DNA of 64,000 nucleotides from Dokdonella fugitiva (GCF_014138265.1 NZ_JACGXL010000003.1:124001-188000); one strand, 5' to 3'; shown: positions 1 through 9,334, counted from the stretch's first letter. Notes: generated by a model from the letters alone, not told the origin. Program-made: numbers and translations.

Positions 1-982
1 GCGCTTGCCGGAATGCGGCGCCGACGTCATCCGGCTGCATGCAACGGATGCTCGCCTGCACCCGCTCGAGCAGCGCTCCGTCGGGGCGCACGACCTCGCC
101 GTCGTCGAGCGGGTCGCGCTCGTCGGCGGCGTCGGCTTCGTCGAGCACGAGGCAGAAGTCCTGCGCGACTCGACCGAGCGCGACGAGCAGTGGATGGCCT
201 ACCTCGAAGTACAGTGCCTGCGGATCACCATCGAGGCGCAGCAATTCGCGCCGGCTGCGCAGGTAGCTCCAGTGCTCGCGGCACGGATCCGGGAAATACA
301 CGTGCACTTCGCTGCGCGCGGCCAGCAGGTGCAATGCGGAGAGCAGGTCGGGCGCGAGATGGCTCACGCCGAATACATGCAACGGCGGCCGCTCGTCGCC
401 TGCACGTGCGAGCGCATGCAGCAGCCGATCCATGCGATCGACGCGATGCGGTGCCTGGGTCCGCGCGCGCACCTCGCGCCACAGCGCGGCCTGCCAGTCG
501 GGCGCGATCCGCGAAGCGCGTTCCCACTCGCGGATCCAGTCGGGGCGGTAGATCAGGTACTGCGTGAAGACGCCCGCCATGTGGTCGGCGAGCTGGAACC
601 GGCGGCGAGCGTCGGTGTCGCCGGACGGAACCGCATCCGACGGCATCTGCTCCAGCGCGTCGAGGATGAGCCAGCGCAGCGCGTCCTGGCGCCAGACCTC
701 GTCCCGCGCGGGCGCCGCCTGCTCGAACTCGCGCGCGCAACCGAGCAACCACTGCCACGGCAGGACGGTTTCGATGTTCGCCGCGATCGGATGACCTCCG
801 GCCGCCGGTCGCCGGCGCGCGAGGAAGCCGAGCAACCAGCGCTGCATGCCCGGATGGGCGACGACGATGCGCTGCGGCTGCAGCGGATCGTCGGGGATGT
901 CCGCCTCGAGACGCGCCGCAAGCGTCTGCGCCAGCCGCTCGACGCGACTGCCGCGATGGACGATCAGTCCCTGCTCGCTCAA
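1..982 (-). CDS. recC: RecBCD exonuclease subunit RecC, N-terminal part (gene runs off the window)
   Basis: Reading from a TTG at 982 gives about 327 residues matching the RecC N-terminus, the inactive helicase-like subunit of the RecBCD double-strand-break repair enzyme that recognises Chi. Visible family features are an opening IVHRGSRVERL block, VVAHPGMQRWL (RecC: VQSTGMAQWL), AANIETVLPWQWL, and FQLADHMAGVFTQYLIYRPDW, close to the E. coli FQL..LFDQYLVYRPDW segment. There is no ATG near the start. The TTG has a GGAGG eight bases upstream, and an in-frame GTG at 997 lies at that same GGAGG, so TTG is preferred. The gene follows a tRNA pair and its terminator. The C-terminal two thirds lie outside the window. 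Confidence 0.88.
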   Translation of the reverse strand, partial: MSEQGLIVHRGSRVERLAQTLAARLEADIPDDPLQPQRIVVAHPGMQRWLLGFLARRRPAAGGHPIAANIETVLPWQWLLGCAREFEQAAPARDEVWRQDALRWLILDALEQMPSDAVPSGDTDARRRFQLADHMAGVFTQYLIYRPDWIREWERASRIAPDWQAALWREVRARTQAPHRVDRMDRLLHALARAGDERPPLHVFGVSHLAPDLLSALHLLAARSEVHVYFPDPCREHWSYLRSRRELLRLDGDPQALYFEVGHPLLVALGRVAQDFCLVLDEADAADERDPLDDGEVVRPDGALLERVQASIRCMQPDDVGAAFRQA

Positions 983-1055
983 GCGCGTTTCCTCCACGGG
1001 TCAGGACGACCTTGTAGCGGCCACACGTCTCGCCGCGCAAGACGGTCCGCGGTCC

Positions 1056-1083
1056 GCAAACGAAAAACCGCCCGAAGGCGGTT
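1056..1083 (-). terminator. Rho-independent terminator after tRNA-Val
   Basis: On the minus strand a 7-bp stem AACCGCC/GGCGGTT closes a TTCG tetraloop and is followed by TTTCGTTTG. It lies 36 bases past the tRNA-Val 3' end and separates the tRNA transcript from recC. Confidence 0.85.
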
Positions 1084-1119
1084 TCGCGTCGCGTCGGCCC
1101 GGAGGGCCGCATTCGTGAT

Positions 1120-1194
1120 TGGTGGGCGGTGCAGGGATCGAACCTGCGACCCTTGCCGTGTGAAGGCAATGCTCTACCGCTGAGCTAACCGCCC
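1120..1194 (-). tRNA. tRNA-Val, anticodon CAC
   Basis: On the minus strand the acceptor GGGCGGT pairs with ACCGCCC, followed by an encoded ACCA end. The D arm, a TTGCC/GGCAA anticodon stem with loop TTCACAC (anticodon CAC, reads GUG) and a GGTTCGATCC T arm are all present. The length is 75 nt including CCA. It probably shares a transcript with the tRNA-Thr 77 bases upstream. Confidence 0.97.
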
Positions 1195-1271
1195 GGGTCG
1201 CCGTTCGCGGACGCGTCTGCGCCAGCGAATCGCGAACGCCGGCAGCGGGCCCTGCGTTCGAATACGACGAT

Positions 1272-1347
1272 TGGTGCCGGAGAAGGGAATCGAACCCCCG
1301 ACCTACGCATTACGAATGCGCCGCTCTACCAACTGAGCTACTCCGGC
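1272..1347 (-). tRNA. tRNA-Thr, anticodon CGT
   Basis: On the minus strand acceptor GCCGGAG pairs with CTCCGGC and ACCA is encoded. The anticodon stem GCGCA/TGCGT carries loop TTCGTAA, giving anticodon CGT (reads ACG). The T arm contains GGTTCGATTCC. The length is 76 nt. It is the promoter-proximal member of a tRNA-Thr/tRNA-Val pair. Confidence 0.97.
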
Positions 1348-1358
1348 GAGGGGCGCGG

Positions 1359-1387
1359 AGTATAGACATTCGGCGGCACGGCTACAA
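1359..1387 (-). promoter_or_regulatory. Sigma-70 promoter of the tRNA-Thr/tRNA-Val unit
   Basis: TTGTAG (1387-1382), a 17-base spacer and TATACT (1364-1359) on the minus strand lie 12 bases upstream of mature tRNA-Thr. The -10 is strong and the -35 only partial. The spacing and the position before a stable RNA support the call. Confidence 0.65.
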
Positions 1388-1435
1388 CCGTCGCCGCACC
1401 GCCCGGGCAGGGATCCCTGCCGACCGCCTCGGCAA

Positions 1436-1855
1436 TCACCAGCACTTGCCGTTGGTTTCGTTGCCGGTCTTGTCCTTGAAGCCGGTGTTGTTGATCGTGA
1501 GTTTCCCGCACTTGTCGGGCGCCTGCATCCCCTGCGGCGTCAACGTCAATACGAAGGTCTGGTTGCCGTTTCCGGTCTGCACTGCTGCGGTGTAGTAGCT
1601 CTTCTCGGACGTGCTCGACATGTTCAGGCCCGTCGCACCCGTGATGTCGGACGTATACCGGTTCAGGTTGGTGAAATAACGCTCCTCGGCGGATGCGATA
1701 CGCATCGCCAGTTCCTTGGCGTCCGCGCGGTGCGCGCGCAGGACGTAGTTGCGGTAGCTCGGATATGCGATCGCCGCGAGGATCGCGATGATCGCGACCA
1801 CCACGACGAGCTCGATCAAGGTGAATCCCCTGCTTTTCCGATTCATGTGCTGCAT
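1436..1855 (-). CDS. pilE: Type IV pilin-like protein PilE
   Basis: This is a minor or major type IV pilin of 139 residues, the last gene of the fimT-pilVWXY1E cluster. A short basic leader (MQHMNRKSRG) is followed by the prepilin-peptidase site G|FTLIE, including the Glu at mature position 5, and a long hydrophobic helix VVVVAIIAILAAIAYPSY. The C-terminal half has the paired cysteines (DKCGK and GKCW) expected for the pilin D-loop. The start at 1855 is chosen because AGGA lies six bases upstream; ATGs at 1861 and 1846 are alternatives. It begins 50 bases after the pilY1 stop and is probably cotranscribed with it. A palindrome at 1406-1421 downstream lacks a T-run. Confidence 0.92.
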   Translation of the reverse strand: MQHMNRKSRGFTLIELVVVVAIIAILAAIAYPSYRNYVLRAHRADAKELAMRIASAEERYFTNLNRYTSDITGATGLNMSSTSEKSYYTAAVQTGNGNQTFVLTLTPQGMQAPDKCGKLTINNTGFKDKTGNETNGKCW

Positions 1856-1904
1856 CCCCATTCCTGAGAGGGCCGCCCGCGGATTCGCGGGCGGCCTGCC
1901 ATAG

Positions 1905-4900
1905 TCACTGCAGATCGAGCAATTCCTTCCACGCCCCGCGGTGCCACGGGGCCGGCGTGTACGCCTGCTTGATCGCATCATTGATCAATCCGCTGATCGC
2001 GGGCGGCAATCCCGGAATCATGATTTCGCCACCGCCTTCGCGAATCAGCGGATCCGGAATCGGCGTCGGATTGCGCAGCGCGACGCCGACCTTGCCGGTT
2101 CCCGTCGCCGAGAGCGCTCCGCCCGTCGCTGCATCGAGGAACATCACGCCGAACCGCCGGCCCGGATCGCACGGGTCGTCGCCGATCGGGATCATCGAGT
2201 AGAGCGCCGCGACATTCGGGCTGAAGTCCGGGATCGCGCGGCGGTCCGCACGTTCTCCCGCTTCCGCCGCGATGTTCAACGGAATGCGCCACCCGTTGGC
2301 CTTGACGGAAACGCGGATCGGTTTGCCCGTCGCGCCGTCGAGTGCCTTGAGGATCATGTTCGGCGTCGCACTCGGCACGCTGCCGGTCGGTGCAGTGTAG
2401 CCCGTGACCGAGCGCAGCCCGATGCCGTTGCTGTCGACGGCGGCCTGCGTGATCGTCTGCGTCACGAGCTGATTCACGCGGATCGGGTAGGAGGACGAAC
2501 CGGCAAAATCGCGGATGCCGTAGAAGGCCTGCTGCGGGATCGAACTCGTGCGGTCGTCGCGGCCGAGGTACTTGCCGCTGCCGACCAGGATGATCGGTCG
2601 ACGCGTGACCGGATCGCGCATCGCCGTCGGGTTGAAGACGATCGGCTGGTCACCGGCGTTCGTGGCGCCGCCGTCTCCGTAGGTCGTGAACATCAGGTCC
2701 ACCTTCCAGGAGCTCGCATCGGTGCTGCTGATGTCGAATCGCCAGAGGTTGCCGGCCAAGTCGCCCGCGTAGACGTAGTCGTCGACCTGATCGGCGCCGA
2801 CGTCGTACACGACCGGCGTGGACAAGCCGAACGTCTTGAATCCGGCCGGACGCGTCTGCGGCGCGATGTCGGTGCGGATCTCGCGGATCAGCTTGCCGGT
2901 CACCAGATCGATGACGAGCAACGACGTGTGCTTCGCCGCGGGCTCGCTCGCATCGTCGGGGATGGCCGCGTCGCCGGTCCGCGAGGGGAAATAGCCACTC
3001 GACACGAGCACGACCCACTTGTTGTCCTTGTGGATGCGCGCGACGTTGGTGGAGTCGTAGGTGTAGCCGAGCGAAGGGCACGTCGTCGCGCCTTCGGCGC
3101 ACACCGGGTCGGGCGACGGCACGCTCGCGGGCGCCCGCGTCGGACCACTGTTGAACTCCCACTTCACGATGCTCGGCGCGAGCGCCGCTTCGCTGGTACC
3201 GCTGACCGGAACGTTGGTCACATCGAGCGCGAACACGCCGCGGCCACCGAGGCGCATGGTACCGATCACGTACGTGCGCCACGCGCCGTTGACGAAAACG
3301 TCCTGTTCGAGCGGCGGAGCATCCACGCCAGGCGTGAGGCCGGCGGTATCGGCCGTCGAACGCGCGAGACGACGATTCTGGATCAGGGTGTTCGGCACGT
3401 ACGCCCAGCTCTCGTCGCCCGTGGTCGCGTTGAACGCGTGGAGCATTCCGTCGTTCGAGCCGACGTACACCATCGGCGCACGTGCGCGCTGGTTGAACTG
3501 ATACGCTGCGTAGCCGTTGTTCGCGTTGGCGGCGAACGCCGACTGCTCGGGCGAGCCGACCGGATAGATGTCGTAGAAGCCGGCACGCGGCGAGGACACG
3601 TACAGCGGCTTGGAGTTGATGACCGCACCGAAGACGGAGCTGCGCGTGCGGAAGTGCGGCGACGTCGTCGCCTCGTTCATGCGCAGGCCGCGGACGTAGT
3701 CCACGCGCTGGCTACCGAACGCGTCGCACGCGACCGTGTTGCTGGCGCTGCAGAGGGTGGCGTCGGTCGGCTTCTGGTTGAGGCCGTCCACCAATGCGGT
3801 GCCGAGCGTGGACGTGTTCCAGCGGAACGGAATGCCGAGGCCGTTGCCGGAACCGTCGCGCGTCGAAGTGAAGATGCGACGCGTATCGGGCGCACGTGCC
3901 GTGCCGGGGTAGCCAGGCGGCGAAGTCCATGGTCCGCCGGGCGGCTGCGTGCAACGACGCAAGCCGGTATCGAACGTGCCGCCGGTGAGCTTGCAGCCGG
4001 CGTCCCAGACGGCGTTCGCGCCCGGCTGCGCCGTGGCGGGATCGATGAGTTCGCGGACCAGCGAGCCGGACCAGTCACTGCTGTCGTAACCCGCGTTGTA
4101 GCCCGTCGTACCGACCGCGAGCAGCGGCAGCGACACGGACAGCGGCGTCGAGGACGCGCCGCGCGCGAGCACGCTGTTGATGATCGCCTCGAGATGCGAG
4201 ACGAGGTCGCCCGGGTTGCTCGCGCTGAAGTACGAACCACGCGAGTTCACGGCGGCGTGCCAGGTATCGTCGATCGCGCGCGGATCGTTGCGCGCCGGGA
4301 TCGGCCAACCGGTCGAGCCGGTCGAGTTCGCCTGTCCCTTGCGCAACTTGCAGAGGTCGCTGTTCGCGTTGCCGCAATCGGGATCGTCCGCGTAGTTGAG
4401 CTTGCCGGCGATACCGAGCGTGACCATGAACTGCACGACGTGCTGCCACGACGCGGGGTCGTTGGCGGGATTGAAGTAGACCTCCATGTTCGCGAGCGGA
4501 TCCGCGCCGACCGGCGTCGAACCCGTGATGCCGGTGGTCTTGTCCGGCAGGTACGGCTTGACCTTGTTGGCCAGGTCGGTGCGCAGATCCTTGGCCCAGT
4601 AGTAGAAACCGATGTCCGCGAGCGAGGGATAGCAGTCGGTGCTGCCGTTGCTGCCGCAGCTGCCGCTCGTCGACACCGGTACGTCCCAGAACACGCGCGA
4701 CGGCCCGTCGTGCGCGAAGGCGACGCCGTCCGGCAACGTGCGCGTACCCTGCACGTCGAAGAAGCCCGACGGCGCGCTCGGATTGCCTTCGTTCCAGTAA
4801 CCGTCGGTGACGAGCATGTGGAAGTTCTGGCGGCACGACAGTTCGCGACCGGTGGTGATGCCGAGCGTGGTGTCGGGCAACTGGTAGTACGGATCGAGCA

Positions 4901-6050
4901 GGTTCGCGGTATTGGTGCGACGGAAGAACTCGCCGCCACGGATGGTCGCCAGGCGATCGGGCGTGTTGCCGCTCGCACCGGTCTGGAATACCCAGTTGAA
5001 GAACGCGCTGCGATAGCAGTCGGGCTGCGCCCCGGTCGCGAATGTCGTGGACGGACTGGTCGTGCTGCAGGAGACGCCGGCCTTGTCGAGCAGCTTGGTG
5101 ATGATCGCGGTCGACGGCAACGCGAACGTGCCGTCGTTGATGTTCTGCCAGGCGACGCGCACGTTGCCGCCGAACTTGGCGAATGTGCGCGACAGCGCGG
5201 TACGCGTCATCAGGTTGCGCGTGCGGTAGTAGGAATACCAGTTGGCGAAGTTCTGCCACTGGTTGATCGTCACGCCTTCGATCGTCGCGGTCGTATTGGG
5301 AATCAGCACGGCTTCCCAGTTCGACGCGGTGTACAGGTTGGTGCGGCCGGTCGCGGTGGGGTTGCCGAATGCATCGACCGGGACCGACACGCCTGTCTTC
5401 AGGCGGTAGTAGTACGGACCCCCGTTGTTCACGTTCTCGCCGCCGGCGAACGCGGTCGGATAGCTGCCGAAGCCGCAGATCCAGCGCCGGTCGCTGCTGC
5501 CCTTGACGCCATTGATGATCGTCCGGCGGTTGTCGTCACCGGTGCCGGCATCGTCGGGATTGTTGTTGTAGGCGGCCGCGGCCGGCGTCACCGGACTCAG
5601 CGGGCGATTGACCGCGATGCCGTCGGCAAGCACCGCAGCGAGCGTCGCATCGGTGTTCGGGAACGACGTGCCGTCCGCCTTCACCGGCGGCACGTAAAGT
5701 ACGTTCGGGTTGTAATAGACACCGTTCATCGCGTGCGTGCGGATGTCGCCGGCAGTCGCCACGCGCGGGTCGATCACGCCCGCGCAGCCCCACGGCGCCG
5801 CCCAGCCGGAATTGTCGAACGGCCGGCCGTCACCCATGTAGTGGCTCGCCATCGAGCCCGAATCGTCGAATGTCACGACGATGTTCGGGTCGACCGAGGC
5901 GGTCAGTTCCGGCGGCGTGATCAGCAGGTCGGTCGTGCCCGGGGCGATCACCGCCTGGGCGCGCGCCGTCTGTACCGGTGCGGCGAGAAGGCACATGCCA
6001 CCGCTGAGCGCGGCCAGTGCCAGGAATCGGATATGTCGAGCCGTGTGCAT
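1905..6050 (-). CDS. pilY1: Type IV pilus tip adhesin/biogenesis factor PilY1
   Basis: A protein of 1381 residues that caps the pilus tip and helps priming of assembly, adhesion and surface sensing. The start at 6050 has AGAGGA eight bases upstream and a Sec signal peptide ending near residue 30 (ARA|QA). The N-terminal half is von Willebrand A-like: FDDSGSM at about residue 61 gives a DxSxS metal site. The C-terminal half is the PilC/PilY1 beta-propeller, with repeated YVGSNDGMLHAFN and DLAGNLWRFD blades. The regulatory calcium loop near residue 1082 reads DVGADQVDD, keeping Asp at positions 1, 5 and 9 but with Gly at position 3. It follows pilX by 23 bases and precedes pilE. The annotated C-terminus is DLQ. 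Confidence 0.93.
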   Translation of the reverse strand: MHTARHIRFLALAALSGGMCLLAAPVQTARAQAVIAPGTTDLLITPPELTASVDPNIVVTFDDSGSMASHYMGDGRPFDNSGWAAPWGCAGVIDPRVATAGDIRTHAMNGVYYNPNVLYVPPVKADGTSFPNTDATLAAVLADGIAVNRPLSPVTPAAAAYNNNPDDAGTGDDNRRTIINGVKGSSDRRWICGFGSYPTAFAGGENVNNGGPYYYRLKTGVSVPVDAFGNPTATGRTNLYTASNWEAVLIPNTTATIEGVTINQWQNFANWYSYYRTRNLMTRTALSRTFAKFGGNVRVAWQNINDGTFALPSTAIITKLLDKAGVSCSTTSPSTTFATGAQPDCYRSAFFNWVFQTGASGNTPDRLATIRGGEFFRRTNTANLLDPYYQLPDTTLGITTGRELSCRQNFHMLVTDGYWNEGNPSAPSGFFDVQGTRTLPDGVAFAHDGPSRVFWDVPVSTSGSCGSNGSTDCYPSLADIGFYYWAKDLRTDLANKVKPYLPDKTTGITGSTPVGADPLANMEVYFNPANDPASWQHVVQFMVTLGIAGKLNYADDPDCGNANSDLCKLRKGQANSTGSTGWPIPARNDPRAIDDTWHAAVNSRGSYFSASNPGDLVSHLEAIINSVLARGASSTPLSVSLPLLAVGTTGYNAGYDSSDWSGSLVRELIDPATAQPGANAVWDAGCKLTGGTFDTGLRRCTQPPGGPWTSPPGYPGTARAPDTRRIFTSTRDGSGNGLGIPFRWNTSTLGTALVDGLNQKPTDATLCSASNTVACDAFGSQRVDYVRGLRMNEATTSPHFRTRSSVFGAVINSKPLYVSSPRAGFYDIYPVGSPEQSAFAANANNGYAAYQFNQRARAPMVYVGSNDGMLHAFNATTGDESWAYVPNTLIQNRRLARSTADTAGLTPGVDAPPLEQDVFVNGAWRTYVIGTMRLGGRGVFALDVTNVPVSGTSEAALAPSIVKWEFNSGPTRAPASVPSPDPVCAEGATTCPSLGYTYDSTNVARIHKDNKWVVLVSSGYFPSRTGDAAIPDDASEPAAKHTSLLVIDLVTGKLIREIRTDIAPQTRPAGFKTFGLSTPVVYDVGADQVDDYVYAGDLAGNLWRFDISSTDASSWKVDLMFTTYGDGGATNAGDQPIVFNPTAMRDPVTRRPIILVGSGKYLGRDDRTSSIPQQAFYGIRDFAGSSSYPIRVNQLVTQTITQAAVDSNGIGLRSVTGYTAPTGSVPSATPNMILKALDGATGKPIRVSVKANGWRIPLNIAAEAGERADRRAIPDFSPNVAALYSMIPIGDDPCDPGRRFGVMFLDAATGGALSATGTGKVGVALRNPTPIPDPLIREGGGEIMIPGLPPAISGLINDAIKQAYTPAPWHRGAWKELLDLQ

Positions 6051-6073
6051 GATCTCGGTCCTCTGTCTCTGGC

Positions 6074-6757
6074 TCACGGGGTGGCGCCCGGGTTGGCGCC
6101 CGCGTTGCCGATCGCGATCGCCGAATATGTGCTTTCGGTGACGCGCACGACGGCTCCACTGCCGCCCTGGCTGCGTCCGGTGATGCGATAGAGCAATCGG
6201 CCGCGCTGGTATTCCGAATCCCTCGACTCGGTTTGCTGGCCGAGTCCCGGCGCCGTGTCCGTGCCAAGGTCTTCGATCATGAGGATCGGCTGCGCGTGCA
6301 GCGATGCCGTCTCCTCGTCGCCGCTGAAACCGGTCAACGTATGCGCGTAGGTCGGTGTTCCACCGGGGGCCGCCACCCACGAGGGCTTGGTGCGGAACGA
6401 CTGCACGGTGGGCGACAGTTGCGCGCCGGTGGTCGTCGCGGTCGAAAGGGAGGCCTGGGCGACCGGATAGGCGCAAACGCTGCCGCTGGACGGTGTCGGC
6501 GCGCACTTCGGCAACGGGTTGCTGCCCATGTAGCCGGCCGTCGTGAACAAGGCTTCGCCGCCGCGCAGCGCGCTCTCCGATCCCATGAGTCCGAGCTGAC
6601 GGTTGCGCATGCCGCCCGTCATCTTCTCCTGCAGGATGGACGTGCCCGTCGCCGTCAACGCGAGCAACGTGATGAGGATCAGGAACACGAGCGCCACGAA
6701 CAGGACGGCGCCACGCTGGTGCCGGCCGGTCGTCATCGTCGGAATGCGGTGGGTCAT
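6074..6757 (-). CDS. pilX: Type IV pilus assembly protein PilX
   Basis: A minor pilin-like protein of 227 residues with the PilX N-terminal signature QRGAVLFVALVFLILITLL followed by EKMTGGMRNRQL and SESALRGGE. PilX lacks the classical FTLIE but has the equivalent hydrophobic helix and is part of the tip complex with PilV, PilW, FimT and PilY1. The start at 6757 lies 10 bases after the pilW stop, which suggests translational coupling because no strong Shine-Dalgarno sequence is visible. An ATG at 6736 is the alternative. The remainder is a variable pilin head domain. Confidence 0.9.
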   Translation of the reverse strand: MTHRIPTMTTGRHQRGAVLFVALVFLILITLLALTATGTSILQEKMTGGMRNRQLGLMGSESALRGGEALFTTAGYMGSNPLPKCAPTPSSGSVCAYPVAQASLSTATTTGAQLSPTVQSFRTKPSWVAAPGGTPTYAHTLTGFSGDEETASLHAQPILMIEDLGTDTAPGLGQQTESRDSEYQRGRLLYRITGRSQGGSGAVVRVTESTYSAIAIGNAGANPGATP

Positions 6758-6767
6758 GGCAGCAGGC

Positions 6768-8114
6768 TCAGAAGTTGTAGTTGCGGTTTGACACGTACGC
6801 GATGAATTCACGACGCAGCATGCTGCCTGCCTTGAGGCCGGAGGGCAGCAGCGTGGCGTCGGTCGTCGCATAGTCGATGCCGAGGAAGTGATAGCCCCTG
6901 CTGGTCGGGTCGAGGTTCATGATTTCGTCGACCGTGTTCACGAGCAGGTGCGCCTCGATGAGGCGAACGGAACGCCACATGCATCCCGGTTCGTTCGTCA
7001 CGCCGTCGGGCGGCGGCGCGCATTGCAGGCCGCCCGCACCCGCCTCGATCTCGGCGGCGCTGAAGAAGCGCGTGCGCCCCGTCGCGTCCTGCACGCCGTA
7101 GCGGAACGAAAGCTGGTCGACGCCTTGCACGAGTTCCTGCTCGACGCCGTTCTCGCGGCGCATGAGCACGGGGATCAAGCGCGCTGCACTGGTCGAGCTG
7201 TTGGGCCGCGCGTCGGGACTTGGATCGGCCTTGAGCCGGACGTAGTACGTGACGGTGCTGAAGTCGCTCGAGAAGTTGAATACGCGCATGTCGTGACTGC
7301 CCGAGTTCAGGCACATGCCCGATCCCGACGTCAGGTTGCCGAGCGTGAGGACGTTGCCGGCGACGGAACCGACGGGAACGATGCTGGAATTGATGCAGTC
7401 GGTGACGAGCGCGAGCTGGCCGGCGCTGAAATTGAGCAGATCGTCGCCTGTCTGAGGGTTGAGCCGCAGCGTCGCTCCCGTCGCGCAGGATGCATCGGCC
7501 GCTGCGTTCGAGGAAAGGAACGACCACCCCGTCCCGCGCTGGTAGCGGATCGTGAGCACGTCGCTGCCCCGCTGGCGCTGGTCCACGTTCGTCCCCGCAG
7601 GCGGCAGGCCCGATGGAATTCCGTTCGGCGTGCAGGAACCGGTCGTGCACGAATAGCCCTGCACGAAGTAGCGCGGACTCAGGATGTAGCCGGCCGTCGC
7701 CGCCGCAACCGACGGGTAGCCGCTGCTATCGATACTGTTCAGCGTGGCCAGGCTCGCATCGCCGGCACCGGGTCCGGGGTCGGACAAGCCGAGGCTCGGC
7801 GCGAGCACGACCGGAGCACGCAACGGCAGCACCGGCACGACCGTTCCCGGAGCGGCCGAACCGGCGAAGTTGCTGCAGTACTGGGCGCTCGTCATGCGCA
7901 GGTCGGTTTCCATGCTGGTCACCGCGAAACGACCGTTCTCCTGCAAACGGGCCAGGCCGTTCTGCAGGCGATTCGTCCTGCTCGTGTTGCCGAACAAGCT
8001 GATGATGCCGATGCTGAGCAACAGGCCGAGCGCGAGCGCGACCATGATCTCGATCAGCGTGAAGCCGGAATTCCGCTGTCTGGCGAAGGACGTCGTGGGC
8101 ATGAGGCGGGTCAT
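6768..8114 (-). CDS. pilW: Type IV pilus assembly protein PilW
   Basis: A large minor pilin of 448 residues. The leader ends in RQRNSG followed by the processing motif FTLIEIMVALALGLLLSIG and the NRLQNGLARLQENGRFA block typical of PilW. The large globular head with several cysteines probably bridges the PilX/PilV minor pilins and PilY1 at the tip. The start at 8114 lies 11 bases after the pilV stop; an ATG at 8102 would shorten the leader by four residues. It is part of a tightly spaced operon transcribed from the fimT side. Confidence 0.91.
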   Translation of the reverse strand: MTRLMPTTSFARQRNSGFTLIEIMVALALGLLLSIGIISLFGNTSRTNRLQNGLARLQENGRFAVTSMETDLRMTSAQYCSNFAGSAAPGTVVPVLPLRAPVVLAPSLGLSDPGPGAGDASLATLNSIDSSGYPSVAAATAGYILSPRYFVQGYSCTTGSCTPNGIPSGLPPAGTNVDQRQRGSDVLTIRYQRGTGWSFLSSNAAADASCATGATLRLNPQTGDDLLNFSAGQLALVTDCINSSIVPVGSVAGNVLTLGNLTSGSGMCLNSGSHDMRVFNFSSDFSTVTYYVRLKADPSPDARPNSSTSAARLIPVLMRRENGVEQELVQGVDQLSFRYGVQDATGRTRFFSAAEIEAGAGGLQCAPPPDGVTNEPGCMWRSVRLIEAHLLVNTVDEIMNLDPTSRGYHFLGIDYATTDATLLPSGLKAGSMLRREFIAYVSNRNYNF

Positions 8115-8125
8115 GGTCGGAAGGC

Positions 8126-8650
8126 TCACGGCTGGAATACCCATGCGAACGTCTGCGTGGGTGGGGCGGTGGAATTGCTGGTGCGATCGAGGTTCGCTTC
8201 GGCCCATTGGATGAGGAACGAGCAGGTGCCGTCGTACGTGGCTGCGCCGCTCGTCGCCGGCGTGCCGAGCACGGTGCCGTTGCATTCGATGTGTGCGGCG
8301 ACCCCCGTCGGCATCGACTGGACGAGCTGGCCGCTCCACACTGACCGATCGCGCGCCACGAGCTGGCTCGGATCGCAGGCGGCCGTCCCGCACGGATCCG
8401 GGGCGCCCGGCGCAGAGGCCGTCGACGCGTCGTAGTCGCCGGCGTAGGCGTTGATCTGACCTGTGTTGGCGCGCATGCGATCCGCCATCGACTGGGCCAG
8501 GAATGACGCCTGCGTGCGCAGGTAGGCGCTCTGGTTCGTCTTTACCGACACCACCATGAGGCCAGCCAGGCCGAGCAAGCCGAGGCTGAAGACCAGAAGC
8601 GCAATGAGCACTTCCAGCAGTGTGAAACCACGTCGTGCGACAGGCTGCAT
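8126..8650 (-). CDS. pilV: Type IV pilus modification/minor pilin PilV
   Basis: A 174-residue minor pilin: MQPVARRG then the cleavage site FTLLEVLIALLVFSLGLLG, followed by a LAQSMADRMRAN segment typical of PilV. The start at 8650 is preferred over 8674 because GGAGA lies six bases upstream, and the longer start would overlap fimT by 10 bases without a ribosome-binding site. It sits between fimT and pilW in the cluster. Confidence 0.9.
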   Translation of the reverse strand: MQPVARRGFTLLEVLIALLVFSLGLLGLAGLMVVSVKTNQSAYLRTQASFLAQSMADRMRANTGQINAYAGDYDASTASAPGAPDPCGTAACDPSQLVARDRSVWSGQLVQSMPTGVAAHIECNGTVLGTPATSGAATYDGTCSFLIQWAEANLDRTSNSTAPPTQTFAWVFQP

Positions 8651-8664
8651 GCCAAGTCTCCGCG

Positions 8665-9303
8665 TCAGCTGCATGGGCCGGCGGGCGAACCGCTCGTCCC
8701 GCGATTGGTCGTTACGATTCCGGAGGCGCGCACGTTGATGTGGCGCGACTGATTCGAGTCGGCATGCGCGCTTGGGCGACAGACGCTGAAATCGAAGTTG
8801 CTGGCCGAGCCGACGAGCGCCCCCGAGCTGCCGAAGACGACCCGGTCATCGAGCGCTCCGGCACCGGTTGCCTTGCCGAGGATGTAGTACGTGTTCGGCA
8901 GCGCGCCATTGAAACGCGGGCACAGCGGCGTGGCGCCGTCGAAGTCCAGGTAACCCCGGCAGGTGGCCTCCGTCGTGCCCGGCGCGGCGGGCGCGGCGAT
9001 CGCTCCGGTCGCGTCCGCCTTGCCGGCGACGACTTGCCAACCGTTCGCCCAATTGCCATTGATCGCGATCACCGCCACCTGGCGACCGCGCTTGACCGCC
9101 TCCGAACGGGCGAGGTTGAGCGCGCCGATGAGTTCGTTGGTGTTGTTGCTCGTGGTCATCCGCGTCGTGAATTCGCGGTAGCTCGGGAACGCCATGGCGG
9201 CGAGGATGGCGACGATCGCCACCGTGACCATCAACTCGAGCAAGGTGAAGCCGTGCGCGGACCGGTGGTCTGCGGACAGGCCTTGGCGTCGTGAATCGAG
9301 CAT
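8665..9303 (-). CDS. fimT: Minor pilin FimT/GspH family protein
   Basis: A 212-residue pseudopilin that opens the minor-pilin operon. The leader SADHRSAHG is followed by the prepilin site FTLLELMVTVAIVAILAAMAFPS and then a GspH-like head (LNLARSEAVKRGRQVAV). FimT-type minor pilins prime pilus assembly, and in some xanthomonads bind DNA during transformation. The start at 9303 has GGGGA five bases upstream. A candidate promoter lies 32 bases upstream, separating this cluster from ispH. Confidence 0.9.
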   Translation of the reverse strand: MLDSRRQGLSADHRSAHGFTLLELMVTVAIVAILAAMAFPSYREFTTRMTTSNNTNELIGALNLARSEAVKRGRQVAVIAINGNWANGWQVVAGKADATGAIAAPAAPGTTEATCRGYLDFDGATPLCPRFNGALPNTYYILGKATGAGALDDRVVFGSSGALVGSASNFDFSVCRPSAHADSNQSRHINVRASGIVTTNRGTSGSPAGPCS

Positions 9304-9334
9304 CGTTTTCCCCGGCAGGCCCCTGGTTGAGGCT

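Noticed and set aside
1406-1421. Palindrome GGCAGGGATCCCTGCC after pilE as a terminator
   Set aside because: Perfectly symmetric but has no loop and no T-run on either strand; kept only as a remark under pilE.
1941-6191. Very long open frame on the plus strand opposite pilY1
   Set aside because: Mirror frame of a high-GC gene: Arg/Val/Ala-rich, no domains, and the minus strand encodes an unambiguous PilY1.
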